Part shown: positions 18,410-27,776 of the stretch, in pieces
Numbering within the stretch: the stretch's first letter is position 1
Layout: every line of letters begins with the position of its first letter
The notes under the pieces: generated by a model
What the model was told of the DNA's origin: nothing
The model's database searches: none
What the model saw: only the letters and a program-made list of their open reading frames with translations
NCBI RefSeq assembly: GCF_000689395.1
Contig: NZ_HG966617.1
Coordinates: 229,719-287,420 of the forward strand
Source of the DNA: Candidatus Phaeomarinobacter ectocarpi
GTDB lineage: Bacteria; Pseudomonadota; Alphaproteobacteria; CGMCC-115125
Length of the DNA stretch: 57,702 bases
Direction: 5' to 3'
Translations under genes and position numbers: made by a program

Positions 18410-20152
18410 TTATTCGGCGGCCTGCAGCGAAACCACCTTGCCGTCATCGGTCAGCCGCTCGCCTTTGGGGTCTGCGCTTTTCTTTGCGGGCTTCTTGGCC
18501 GCCGCCTTGGCTTTTGCCTTAGACGTTGTCTTGCGCTTGGCCTTGGTTTTCGTCTTGGCCTTCGCCTTCGCCTTCGTTTTGGCTTTTGCCTTCGTTGCGG
18601 TCTTGGCCTTGGAGACAGTGGTGCCATCCCGCTCGCTCAGGCTTGCGTCAGACTGATGTGCAGGCACCGCAGAGCGTGACAGGGAGGCCCGCTTCTTGGG
18701 GGCAGCCTTCATGGCCTTCTTGAAGGCCGGAGACGCTGCGCGCTTCTTGGCGGCAGCCATCAACTCGTCGAAGCTTTCTTGGATGCAATCAGCAAAGAAG
18801 CTCGGATCCGGGATCATCTCGCGGCATGACGTCAGGGAGATGGTGATCTGACCGCCATAGCTGAATACCGGCATGATGAGGCCCATGCCATCGAGGATCG
18901 GGCCGGTCCCAAACTGTGTGACCAGACGCGCGCCGGTCATGTAGAGCGGCACATTGGGGCCGGGCACATTGGTGATGACGCAGTTCATCGGCAGCTTCAT
19001 CCGGTTGGCGAGGCCAAGACCGGTGTAAAGACGCGCCGCCATGCCCGCTGTCGTGGAGGGAATGAACTGGGTGTAGTCCGTCATCGTCTTGGCGCCAACG
19101 GCGTTGGTCAGTTCCTTGGAGTTGGTGGTGTGTTCAAACACCGTCTCAAGGCGCTTCATCGGTTCTTCGATGTCAGTACCGATGGCCACCGTCATGGCAG
19201 ACACCTGGTTGCCGGCAGATTTCTGCTTGTCCGGTGACCGGACGGAAATCGGCGTCATGGCGACCAGTGAATCGCCGGGAAGCTCTTCCTTGTCCGCCAG
19301 ATATTTGCGCAGGGCACCGCCGCATACCGTCAGCACCACATCGTTGATGGTGGCACCAGGCACAGTCGTGCGGATGAACTTCAGATCATCAATGGCAAAG
19401 CTGCGGCCATCAAAGACCCGGTGCGGCGAGACGCAGCCATTGAAGCGGGTACGTGGCACGGGGCCTGACGACTTGAGATCACCCGTCGACATTTTGAGGC
19501 CAGCGCGGGCGAGCGCCGGCACGGAGCGGGCAACCACATTGGCAAGACGGAAAGGCTGAACCGCCGTGTGACCGGCCGTGCGGGCCAGAAGTTCCATGGC
19601 CAGCGGTTCACGCTCGGGCACCCATGGCTCCTTGGGCGGCGCTGGCTTGGCATCCGGCTTCAGGTCATGGATGGCCGCAACCATTTCAGCACCGGACACA
19701 CCGTCAATAATGGCGTGGTGCACCTTGGACAGGATCGCGAAGGATCCTTTGGGGATGCCTTCCACATTGTCGAGGCCTTCAATCACGTAGAATTCCCACA
19801 GGGGTCGGTTGGTATCGAGCGCGCGCGAATGCAGGCGCGACGCCTGAATGCACAGCTGGCGCCAGTCACCGGGGTGCGGCAGCGCGATATGGCGAACGTG
19901 GAACTCGATGTCGAAGTCCGGATCCTCAAACCAGTAGGGATGATCCAGATTGGCTGGCACGAAAGCCAGGCGCTGACGGAAGGCGCGCGACATATGCAGG
20001 CGCGCCTCGTAGTTCTTCAGAATTTCCTTGAAACCAAGCACGCCGCCCTCGACGGTGGATTGGTCGTAAATGGCCACTGAGCCGATGTGCATGGGCGCAT
20101 TCTTCGTCTCAAAATACAGAAACGAGGCGTCCATTCCGCTGAGTTGTTCCAT
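18410..20152 (-). CDS. wax ester synthase / diacylglycerol acyltransferase with Lys/Ala-rich tail
   Basis: A 580-aa WS/DGAT enzyme that esterifies acyl-CoA with fatty alcohols or diacylglycerol to make storage lipids. The N terminus MEQLSGMDASFLYFE and the active-site HHAIIDG (residues 145-151) are diagnostic. The conserved NVPGPNVPLY segment is near residue 395. Typical enzymes end near 460-480 aa. Here about 110 more residues follow, with a block of repeated KAK/KTK units (about 514-558) like the tails of histone H1-like and PhaF-like proteins. The start is supported by GGGGAG 8-12 bp upstream. The gene appears to be monocistronic. Confidence 0.93.
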   Translation of the reverse strand: MEQLSGMDASFLYFETKNAPMHIGSVAIYDQSTVEGGVLGFKEILKNYEARLHMSRAFRQRLAFVPANLDHPYWFEDPDFDIEFHVRHIALPHPGDWRQLCIQASRLHSRALDTNRPLWEFYVIEGLDNVEGIPKGSFAILSKVHHAIIDGVSGAEMVAAIHDLKPDAKPAPPKEPWVPEREPLAMELLARTAGHTAVQPFRLANVVARSVPALARAGLKMSTGDLKSSGPVPRTRFNGCVSPHRVFDGRSFAIDDLKFIRTTVPGATINDVVLTVCGGALRKYLADKEELPGDSLVAMTPISVRSPDKQKSAGNQVSAMTVAIGTDIEEPMKRLETVFEHTTNSKELTNAVGAKTMTDYTQFIPSTTAGMAARLYTGLGLANRMKLPMNCVITNVPGPNVPLYMTGARLVTQFGTGPILDGMGLIMPVFSYGGQITISLTSCREMIPDPSFFADCIQESFDELMAAAKKRAASPAFKKAMKAAPKKRASLSRSAVPAHQSDASLSERDGTTVSKAKTATKAKAKTKAKAKAKTKTKAKRKTTSKAKAKAAAKKPAKKSADPKGERLTDDGKVVSLQAAE

Positions 20153-20329
20153 CGCGCGTACTCCCCTTTAATTCATTGGGATAACTTCACCACACTAAGG
20201 CGGCGGGGCAAAGCGCTGATACGCAGGCGCGGTGCAGATTGGCACTTTTGAAGGGAATAAAAAGACGCAACGCATACAACGCGCTAGCACCTCGATCACG
20301 AATGACCCACAAGTCCCTCAGTTGCGCCG

Positions 20330-20359
20330 GATATAGACCGCATGCGGACTTTCGAGCAA
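20330..20359 (-). promoter_or_regulatory. candidate sigma-70 promoter of the WS/DGAT gene
   Basis: On the minus strand TTGCTC (-35) and TATATC (-10) are 18 bp apart. This would give a leader of about 170 nt. The match is moderate and unsupported by other evidence. Confidence 0.35.
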
Positions 20360-20421
20360 GTTAACCGTGCCATGCATTTTTGCACTGCAGCATCAGGCGT
20401 CATGTCCGGCGCGAGGGTGTG

Positions 20422-20457
20422 TGCAAACAAAAACCGGCGGCCCATAGGACCGCCGGC
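20422..20457 (-). terminator. intrinsic terminator of trxA
   Basis: On the minus strand, CCGGCGG and CCGCCGG pair around a 9-nt loop, followed by TTTTTGTTTG. It lies about 45 bp past the trxA stop. Confidence 0.85.
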
Positions 20458-20499
20458 TGCAGACACTTTGTCAGTCTGATTGTTCGTCAGTTCTGAGGC

Positions 20500-20820
20500 T
20501 TAGATCGACTCTTCGATCCACTCTGAAATCTTGCTCTTGGGCAGGGCGCCAACCTTGGTGGCTGCCACCTGACCGTCCTTGAAGATCATCAAGGTCGGGA
20601 TACCGCGCACGCCGTATTTTGTCGGCACGTTGGGGTTCTCGTCGATGTTGATCTTGGCAATGGTCAGCTTTTCGCCGAGCTCGCCCGCAATCTCTTCAAG
20701 AGCCGGTCCGATCTGTTTGCAGGGGCCGCACCACTCAGCCCAGAAGTCCACAAGGACGGGGCCGGACGCGTCAATCACATCGCCTTCAAAACTGTCGTCA
20801 GTCACTTTGGTTGTAGACAT
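20500..20820 (-). CDS. trxA: thioredoxin
   Basis: A 106-aa cytosolic dithiol reductase. The active site WCGPC is at residues 30-34, and the cis-Pro loop [11 protein letters not shown] is at about 73-83. The reading frame is open upstream, but [11 protein letters not shown] matches thioredoxin N termini and has GGAG about 6-7 bp before it. It lies 3' of addA, a common alphaproteobacterial arrangement, but has its own promoter in the gap. Confidence 0.96.
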   Translation of the reverse strand: MSTTKVTDDSFEGDVIDASGPVLVDFWAEWCGPCKQIGPALEEIAGELGEKLTIAKINIDENPNVPTKYGVRGIPTLMIFKDGQVAATKVGALPKSKISEWIEESI

Positions 20821-20947
20821 GCGACGTCTCCTAATACTCATGGGACCGTACACGGGGGTGTGCAGATATCCCGAAATGAAAGGCAGGTTGCGGCTCACGT
20901 TGCTGTTCACAAGGTGAATCGCGTCCCGCCAAATTGCTGTTGGTCAG

Positions 20948-20976
20948 AATGTAGGAATGGCCCCCATGGGGGTCAA
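20948..20976 (-). promoter_or_regulatory. sigma-70-type promoter of trxA with palindromic spacer
   Basis: On the minus strand TTGACC (-35) and TACATT (-10) have the ideal 17-bp spacing. The spacer begins inside a perfect 12-bp palindrome, CCCCCATGGGGG (20961-20972), which also overlaps the edge of the -35 box. The predicted start gives a leader of about 120 nt. Confidence 0.6.
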
Positions 20977-21002
20977 GTACAGTCTCGGCAGTGTGATAAC
21001 GA

Positions 21003-24000
21003 CTAATTCACACTATTTCCACGTTGATCTAGCGCAAAAGCGGGCAGTTCCATCAGTCTGGGACCGTCGGTCCACACCAGTGCGCACGCCACGCTCTTGC
21101 CCGGATAGGCGGCTTCCACCAGGGAACGGTAGGCCGCCATCTGATCCAGATAGACGGCTGCCACATCCTCAACGCGCTTGGGCGGCGGGCGGTTGGTCTT
21201 GTAGTCCGCAATCAGAATGCGGTCATCGGTCACAACCAGCCGGTCGATCTGACCTGACAGCGGCACGCGCTTGCCGTTCCACGTCACCCGGCCTGCCAGC
21301 GACACCTCCGCCCGGCTGTCCGGCCCGAACAGATCTGCAAATTGCGGGTCATCCAGAACAGCCAGCACTTCAGCCGCGATGTCGCGCTGGGTTGCTTCAT
21401 CAAACTGCCCGGCGGCGGCGCGGGACAGATAGCCCAGCGCCAGTGCTTTGCGATTTTCTTCCGGTTGTTCCGGCAGCTGTTGCAACAAAGTGTGCACCAG
21501 TCGCCCCCGCGCAAACCGCTGCACCGGGTTGACGCCGTCAGCCGCCAGGGGAGAGAGAGCGGGCGGATCACTGAACGCACCTGGTTCGCCGGACGCCTCT
21601 TCTGCATCGGGCATCATGGAGGGTGCCAGCGGTCCCACCGGTACTTGCTCCATGGGCGCTGACTGCGTGGCCCAGGCGGGAAGGGCAATCGCATCCGCCA
21701 CATCATGGCTGTGCTTGTCCGCGACGGCCTCCACAATCTGTTCGCTCTCCAGCCGCCAGACAGTGCCGGGGCCATCGGCAAAGTCTTCTTCCAGTTCTTC
21801 TGCGTTCGGCTTGAGCGCATCTGCCGCACGCACATACCAGCTTGTGTCATTCATGCCCCGGGAGCCATGGGCGGCGGCGATGTAGAGCCGGTCCATGGCG
21901 CGGGTCATGGCCACGTAAAGCAGCCGGCGATATTCTTCGTCCTCGCGGGCGTCGCGCGCAGCCCGTGCGGCCAGCGACAGCTCATCCGCATCGGTCTTAC
22001 GCGGGCTATAGGTCACCAGCCCGTCGTCGCGGGTGTCCTTGTGCGCAATGAGGGACGCCCGCCCCGGCGTGCCGCCCGCCTGCACTGTGTCGGGCAGGAT
22101 CACCACGTTGGCTTCCAGACCCTTGGCGCCGTGCACGGTCATGATGCGCACCTGGTTGCCGCCCTGATCAAGGTCACGCTTGATTTCCGTGTCGCCCGCA
22201 TCCATCCACGCGACAAACCCCTGCAGGGACGGCGTGTTGGAAGCCTCATAGCTGAGCGTCTGATTGAGAAACTCGTCGATGGGGTCATGCACATCCATGC
22301 CCACCCGCGCCACGAGCCTGTCCCGTCCGCCGTCAGCCCCCAGCACGCGGGCAAAAAACTCGTGCGGCCGCAGGATCCCCGTGCGTGCGCGAATCTCCGT
22401 CAGATAGGCAAGCGCCTCCGGCGCGCCATCCACCATGTCGGCCCGCTCTTCCAGCGCCTTCCACAGGCTGATGGTTTTTTCCTTTGAGGCGCGCGCATGG
22501 GCGAGATCAAACAGACCTTCTTCGCTGATGGTGCACAGGGGACTGCGCAACACAGTCGCAAGCGTCAGGTCATCCTCCGGCAGCAAAGCAAAGCGCGCCA
22601 GCGCCATGAGATCCATGACCGCGATATGGTCGCCCAGCACCAGCCGGTCGACACCGGCAACGGGAATGTTGGAGGTCTTGAGCTGGCGGATCAGCTCATC
22701 CACAAACGGCCCGCGCTTGCGCACAAGAATGAGCACGTCGCCCGGCTCCATGACCCGGTCCCGCTGCGGCAAAAACTCCGTGCCGATCCAGTCCTTGAGC
22801 TTGCCGACAATGCGCGTTGCCAGCTTGGCTTCCTTGCTGCGCCCGCTGACCGCATCCAGCGGGTCATCCCACAATTCCTGCTCGTCGACCTCATCCGGCG
22901 TGACCGGTGACCAGAGTTCCACAAGGCCTGCGCGTCCTGTCCATACGCTTTCATGGTGGATGGGGTCGTCACCGGCTACGACGCCTGCGCGCATCGGCTC
23001 GGGCTCGAACGTCTTGTCGACACTGGACAAGATCTGGTCTGCCGTCCGCCAGGAGACCGTGAGATCAATGTCGTGCCATGTCTGGGTTGCCGCACCCGCC
23101 ATGGACCGGAACGCCGCCCGGCGGGCAGAAAATTCCTGCGGGTCTGCACCCTGAAACGAGAAGATCGACTGCTTCTCGTCGCCCACGGCAAACAGCGTGC
23201 GCACGGAGCCCGGGCCGCGCCCATCCTGATCCGGCGCAAAGTCCCGCGCGCCGTCGCCGGCAAAAAACTCGGTCACCAGAGCGGCGATGACCTTCCATTG
23301 CTCCGGACTCGTATCCTGGGCCTCGTCCACCAGAATATGATCAAGGCCCATGTCCAGCTTGTAGAGCACCCACTGGGTGGCCTCGCGGCTGTGCAGCAGG
23401 GAGACGGTGCGGGTGATGAGGTCGTCATAGTCCAGCAGGCCCCGACGTGTCTTCTCGGCTTCGTAGGCGTCAAGCACCGCGCAGCCGACCCGCAGGATGG
23501 CGCCGGTCAGAACAGCGGTCTGGGCGGCCCTCAGTTTTGCGGTGAGGCTCACCAGTGCCGCCTGCTGGTCTTCCATCCACTGCAGAATGTCCGGGTGAGA
23601 CGCGGCCAGGTCCTTGGTCATCAGGCTCGCCCGTGGCTCACCTGCCTGGGTCAGGAAAATGCCCGGATAATGTTCTTCAAAGCCTTCCGGTGTCATGTCT
23701 GCCAGCAGGGCGGCAAGGGCGGTTGCTTTGGTCGCATCCGTCTTTTTGCCCGACGCAAGTGCAGACTGCGCGGCCCGTATCTGCGCGGGGTCCAGCTCCG
23801 CAAGTGCTGCCGCCATTAAGTCATGCGCAGATGCCCCCGGCGGCACGCCTAGGGCATCGGCAACCGCGCGTTCGGCAGCATCGAGCCCCTGCGCGTGCTC
23901 GACATACCGCCTGATGCGGTGGCGCATGCCGGTGACTTCGCCCAACAGCATTTCAAATGCCATCTCGTCAGCCTCACCGACGAGTTTGACGACCGCATGG

Positions 24001-24599
24001 GCAAGAGGTGTCTCCGGCTCGTCGATGCTGGCCTGAAGCACCTCATCGCGCGCCTGGGCTAGAAGCTCCGCAGACTGACGGTCATCGGCAAGCGCAAAAT
24101 GCGGGCTGACGCCGGCTTCCAGCGGGAAGCGCCCCAGCAGGCTTTCGCAGAAGGCATGGATGGTCTGAATCTTGAGGCCGCCGGGCGTCTCAAGGGCACT
24201 GGCGAACAGGCGGCGCGCCTTGGCAATTTCATCTGCTTCAAGATGTTGGCCTTCGAGCTGGAACAGCGCCTCTTCAAGCGCGTCCTCAGCCATGGTGGAC
24301 CATTGGCCCAGCCGCTCATACAGCTTGGTCTGCATCTGCGCGGCAGCGGCGCGCGTGAAAGTAAGACACAGAATGTGCTCCGGCTTCGTGCCGCTCAGCA
24401 GCAGGCGCGCCACACGGCTCGTCAGCGTGTGGGTTTTGCCGGTGCCCGCATTGGCAGACACCCAGACGCTGGCTTTGGGATCAGCGGCATCAAGCTGCTT
24501 GTCCGTTGAGAGGCTTTGGAGCTCTGCATTGGCGCCCGAGGGTTCAAACTCAACCTCGACACCGTCGATCTCTAGTCGGTGTCGGTTGCTGTCTGCCAT
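21003..24599 (-). CDS. addA: double-strand break repair helicase AddA
   Basis: An 1198-aa UvrD-type helicase-nuclease that works with AddB to process DNA ends for RecA. Walker A (SANAGTGKTH) is at residues 48-57. The Walker B-type LVDEAQDTSPEQW is near 425, and motif VI (LYVAMTRAMDRLYIA) is near 905. The C-terminal RecB-family nuclease has IADYKTNRPPP and a following LDQMAAY. All key motifs are intact. The start overlaps the end of addB by 28 bp, so the pair is translationally coupled. Confidence 0.96.
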   Translation of the reverse strand: MADSNRHRLEIDGVEVEFEPSGANAELQSLSTDKQLDAADPKASVWVSANAGTGKTHTLTSRVARLLLSGTKPEHILCLTFTRAAAAQMQTKLYERLGQWSTMAEDALEEALFQLEGQHLEADEIAKARRLFASALETPGGLKIQTIHAFCESLLGRFPLEAGVSPHFALADDRQSAELLAQARDEVLQASIDEPETPLAHAVVKLVGEADEMAFEMLLGEVTGMRHRIRRYVEHAQGLDAAERAVADALGVPPGASAHDLMAAALAELDPAQIRAAQSALASGKKTDATKATALAALLADMTPEGFEEHYPGIFLTQAGEPRASLMTKDLAASHPDILQWMEDQQAALVSLTAKLRAAQTAVLTGAILRVGCAVLDAYEAEKTRRGLLDYDDLITRTVSLLHSREATQWVLYKLDMGLDHILVDEAQDTSPEQWKVIAALVTEFFAGDGARDFAPDQDGRGPGSVRTLFAVGDEKQSIFSFQGADPQEFSARRAAFRSMAGAATQTWHDIDLTVSWRTADQILSSVDKTFEPEPMRAGVVAGDDPIHHESVWTGRAGLVELWSPVTPDEVDEQELWDDPLDAVSGRSKEAKLATRIVGKLKDWIGTEFLPQRDRVMEPGDVLILVRKRGPFVDELIRQLKTSNIPVAGVDRLVLGDHIAVMDLMALARFALLPEDDLTLATVLRSPLCTISEEGLFDLAHARASKEKTISLWKALEERADMVDGAPEALAYLTEIRARTGILRPHEFFARVLGADGGRDRLVARVGMDVHDPIDEFLNQTLSYEASNTPSLQGFVAWMDAGDTEIKRDLDQGGNQVRIMTVHGAKGLEANVVILPDTVQAGGTPGRASLIAHKDTRDDGLVTYSPRKTDADELSLAARAARDAREDEEYRRLLYVAMTRAMDRLYIAAAHGSRGMNDTSWYVRAADALKPNAEELEEDFADGPGTVWRLESEQIVEAVADKHSHDVADAIALPAWATQSAPMEQVPVGPLAPSMMPDAEEASGEPGAFSDPPALSPLAADGVNPVQRFARGRLVHTLLQQLPEQPEENRKALALGYLSRAAAGQFDEATQRDIAAEVLAVLDDPQFADLFGPDSRAEVSLAGRVTWNGKRVPLSGQIDRLVVTDDRILIADYKTNRPPPKRVEDVAAVYLDQMAAYRSLVEAAYPGKSVACALVWTDGPRLMELPAFALDQRGNSVN

Positions 24600-27500
24600 T
24601 CTTTCACTCGGGCAAGATGGTCATAGTCGCCATCATAGGTCAGGAACTGCGGCCGGGGCCGCGAGATGTAGGGTGTCTCTTCCTCTTCAAACAGGGTGAG
24701 CAGGTCCACCATGTGCCCCATGGCAGCGTCGGCCTCCGTCATCACATCGGCCTTCTTGTCGACAGCACTTACGACCTTGCCGGTCTTGAGTTCCACATAG
24801 GCCAGCTCGCTCGTGAGCGCCCTGGGCGGGCCGATGGTCTTGCCACTTTTGTCCGTGTGGAACGCGCCGTCTCTGGCCATGGCGGCCTCAAGCGGCAGCT
24901 GCACGGAGAACCCGGCGGCGGTCTGCTTGGCGGTTGGCGCTGTACCGGTCTTGTAATCAAGAATGGCCAGCGACCCGTCGCTCAGCAGATCAATCCGGTC
25001 GGCAATGCCGCTCAGGGTAAACGCGCGCGTTGGAAGGGTGACTGTGTGCTCACCCTTCAGCTCGACAAATGTCTGCTTGATGCCGGTCCGCCTTGCCGCT
25101 TCCCAGGTGAGGAACCACTCCGCAACCTCCAAAAAGCGCGGATACCAGATGGCCTGCACGGCGGGCCGGGCATCCGTCTTGTCAAATTCCTCCCGCGCAA
25201 TGGCGACCAACTCACCATAGGCATTGTCCGGCATCGGTTTTTTCGCGGTGGGTGGATGCTCCAGCGAAAACCGTTCGAGGATCTTGTGGATGATGTCGCC
25301 CCGGTCGCGGGCGCCAGCATCCGCATCCAGATCATCCAGCACACTGAGCCCCAGCACATGGCTGGCATAGATGGCATAAGGGTCGCGGAACAGATCATTG
25401 ATGCGGGTGACGGACAGGCGGGCAGGCCGTGCTTCCACCGGCGGTGTGGGCGCCGGGCGATCAATCTGCCGGGCCTCGCGCACGGGCCGGTCCAGCGCCC
25501 GCGCCATGGCGAGCCACGGGCCGGATGGAATGCAGCGCTTTTGCTTTTTGCTGTCGTCGCCGGGCACCGGTAGGCCACCGACCAGATTTTCAAGCCGCAG
25601 CCACCAGCGCGACGGCACCGTGGGCTGACCATCCGAACGCTCCGCCCGGGTGAGGATCACGTCGCTCGTACCAAGCCCCTGCGCCACGTCATGGGCCGCA
25701 AGACCGATCAGGCGCTCAGGGGCCTCGAGGCCAAGCTGCGCGCGCATGGGGCGGTTGATCCACGCGCCTGTTTCAGCGCGCTGCGGCCACACGCCTTCAT
25801 TGAGCCCACCCAGCACCAGCCGGTCCGCATGTTGCAGGCGGGCTTCAAGGGGGCCGAGAATTTGCAACCGCGCATGGGAGCGCCGCACGGGCCGCACCAT
25901 GCGGCCGGTCATGAGTGCGCCAAGAATGGCCGGATAGTCCGCAGGCGAGATGCTGCCCAGCAGACTGGCCTGCGCCATCACATCCGCCATGAAGGCAGAG
26001 GCGGCCTCGCCCGATGCACCGGACCACAAGCGGTGTGCACCTGTTTCCTCATGAGTTGCCGCGAGCGCTTCTGCGGCAGTCAGATGCGCTTCCATGAGCG
26101 CGGCAGCATCAACCTCGCGCGCATCCATCACCTCAAGGGGCGCGCCAATGAAGGACGTGAGTGCCTGATGCAGCCGCCGCACCCGCGCGTGTTCATTTTC
26201 ATTGAGCGGGCCATATGTGCGGGTGGCGGCTTCCTCAACGGCGTCCGCCATGCCGTCAAGACCCGGCGCAGGACGCGGCCCGCGCAGGACCTGCTTGTCC
26301 AGCAGGTCCACCAATCCATGGAAGACGCCTTCTTCCTCACCGCCGCGCGCGAGGGGATGGCGCAGGGCCGTCAGCATCTCGATGGGGGCCAATTGCTCGG
26401 TCAGCATCTCCGCGACCTGCAACAGGAAACCGCCTGCACGCGTATGAGCCAGCGGCTGGCCGCCACTGTCATCCACGATGATGCCCCATCGCGCCAGATC
26501 ACTGGCAACCCGGCGGGCGAGATTTCGGTCAGGTGTCACAAGGGCCGCGGTCTTGCCCGGTGTCTCCAGTGCTTCACGCAAAGCAAGGGCGATCGACAGG
26601 GATTCAAGCTGCGGGTTGTCCGCACTCACCATGGTGAGACCGGTGAGGGCGTCGTCGATGATCGGCGACAGGTTGATGTCGGCGTCTTTCCACTGGTCGG
26701 TGGTTTCCGCAGGCCGCTGGGCTTCACTCACGAGCCGCGTTCGCGCTTCAGCGTTGTTTGACGATGTGCCGTAAGACCAGACTTTGACAGCGTTGCGCTC
26801 CATGCCGATGCGCGACAGCAGGAGTTTGAGGCCAAATTGCGGGTGTGCGGGTTCACACGCCGCCCAGGCCGCCTCGTCCATCTGCTGGTCGAGGCCGGGC
26901 AGCACAACGGTTCCCTCGTCAAGACCGGCAATGGTCTTGAGCATGTCAGCCGTGGCCTTGAGGGAACCGGTGGACCCCGCAGCGACGATGGCACCCGGCG
27001 GCGTGTCCTGCCAGCGCTTGCACGTGGCCTTGATGAGGTCGGCCCGGCGGCGCGCCGGGTCCATCAGGCCAAGCGTTGCGAGCATTTGCGGCCAGATGTC
27101 GGTAATCACCTCCAGGAATGTCAGGGTCTCTTTCCAGTGGTCCGCAAACTCACGATGCACCACGTTCTGCAATCGGCTCAGCGGCACATCCTGCGCGGCG
27201 AACGTATCCATCAGGGCCGCCAGTTCACCGGCCAAGGCAATGGCCTGTGCCTGACTCATGGTGGTGAGGCCGGTTGCCTCGGCGTGACGCTCAATGATCT
27301 GTGCCAGCACGAGCGTGCGGTGCATGGGCTCAATGGCAGGCGGCAGGGTCAGCGGCGCGTCGCCTGCGTCAGTGCTGCCAAAGCCAAGGTCCTCGTCCAC
27401 GTCCCCCAGCGGGCGAATGTCCGGCAGCAGCAAAGCGTCGGTTTCGCTTTGCTCCAGCAGGGCTTCCACAAGGGCGCGGGCAGCACGGCGGGTGGGCACC

Positions 27501-27601
27501 AGAACAGTGGTTGTGGCCAGCGCATCCCCACGCGCCAGCAACCCCGCCGCAAGGGCAGGCAGGAACGGGACGTGCGGGGGAATGGTGAAGACCTGGCCCA
27601 T
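24572..27601 (-). CDS. addB: double-strand break repair protein AddB
   Basis: A 1009-aa partner of AddA. The N terminus (VLVPTRRAARAL near residue 33) is typical of alphaproteobacterial AddB. No functional Walker A is evident, so it is probably an inactivated helicase domain, as in related proteins. The C-terminal nuclease has LAILDYKTGTAP and the following QLPLEAAM. Only three scattered cysteines are seen, so the Fe-S cluster of Bacillus AddB is not expected. GC-rich codon use matches its neighbours. A palindromic element lies between it and murU upstream. Confidence 0.93.
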   Translation of the reverse strand: MGQVFTIPPHVPFLPALAAGLLARGDALATTTVLVPTRRAARALVEALLEQSETDALLLPDIRPLGDVDEDLGFGSTDAGDAPLTLPPAIEPMHRTLVLAQIIERHAEATGLTTMSQAQAIALAGELAALMDTFAAQDVPLSRLQNVVHREFADHWKETLTFLEVITDIWPQMLATLGLMDPARRRADLIKATCKRWQDTPPGAIVAAGSTGSLKATADMLKTIAGLDEGTVVLPGLDQQMDEAAWAACEPAHPQFGLKLLLSRIGMERNAVKVWSYGTSSNNAEARTRLVSEAQRPAETTDQWKDADINLSPIIDDALTGLTMVSADNPQLESLSIALALREALETPGKTAALVTPDRNLARRVASDLARWGIIVDDSGGQPLAHTRAGGFLLQVAEMLTEQLAPIEMLTALRHPLARGGEEEGVFHGLVDLLDKQVLRGPRPAPGLDGMADAVEEAATRTYGPLNENEHARVRRLHQALTSFIGAPLEVMDAREVDAAALMEAHLTAAEALAATHEETGAHRLWSGASGEAASAFMADVMAQASLLGSISPADYPAILGALMTGRMVRPVRRSHARLQILGPLEARLQHADRLVLGGLNEGVWPQRAETGAWINRPMRAQLGLEAPERLIGLAAHDVAQGLGTSDVILTRAERSDGQPTVPSRWWLRLENLVGGLPVPGDDSKKQKRCIPSGPWLAMARALDRPVREARQIDRPAPTPPVEARPARLSVTRINDLFRDPYAIYASHVLGLSVLDDLDADAGARDRGDIIHKILERFSLEHPPTAKKPMPDNAYGELVAIAREEFDKTDARPAVQAIWYPRFLEVAEWFLTWEAARRTGIKQTFVELKGEHTVTLPTRAFTLSGIADRIDLLSDGSLAILDYKTGTAPTAKQTAAGFSVQLPLEAAMARDGAFHTDKSGKTIGPPRALTSELAYVELKTGKVVSAVDKKADVMTEADAAMGHMVDLLTLFEEEETPYISRPRPQFLTYDGDYDHLARVKEWQTATDTD

Positions 27602-27672
27602 GCCACAAGTCTAGCGTGAGTCGGACGCGAAGAGTCGGTGCTGAGAGACTTCTGCCCGTTTCAATTTCATGC

Positions 27673-27762
27673 CGTCGCCCCGGACTTGATCCGGGGCCTA
27701 CTCGCGGAGGCTTCACTCCGCAGCAGCTGAGAGTGGACCCCGGGTCAAGCCCGGGGATACGG
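27673..27762. repeat. ~90-bp palindromic element, copy C
   Basis: The arms include CCCCGGACTTGATCCGGGG (27680-27698) and CCCCGGGTCAAGCCCGGGG (27738-27756). The 39-bp centre begins CCTACTCGC and ends GAGAGTGGA. It lies 14 bp past the murU stop and upstream of addB. Confidence 0.92.
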
Positions 27763-27776
27763 AAGGGGAGAGGGCC

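Larger units (their letters stand above)
20153..20499. other. intergenic region between the WS/DGAT and trxA genes
   Basis: This 347-bp gap holds the trxA terminator and a candidate promoter for the WS/DGAT gene. I see no open frame or RNA gene that I can support. Confidence 0.6.
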
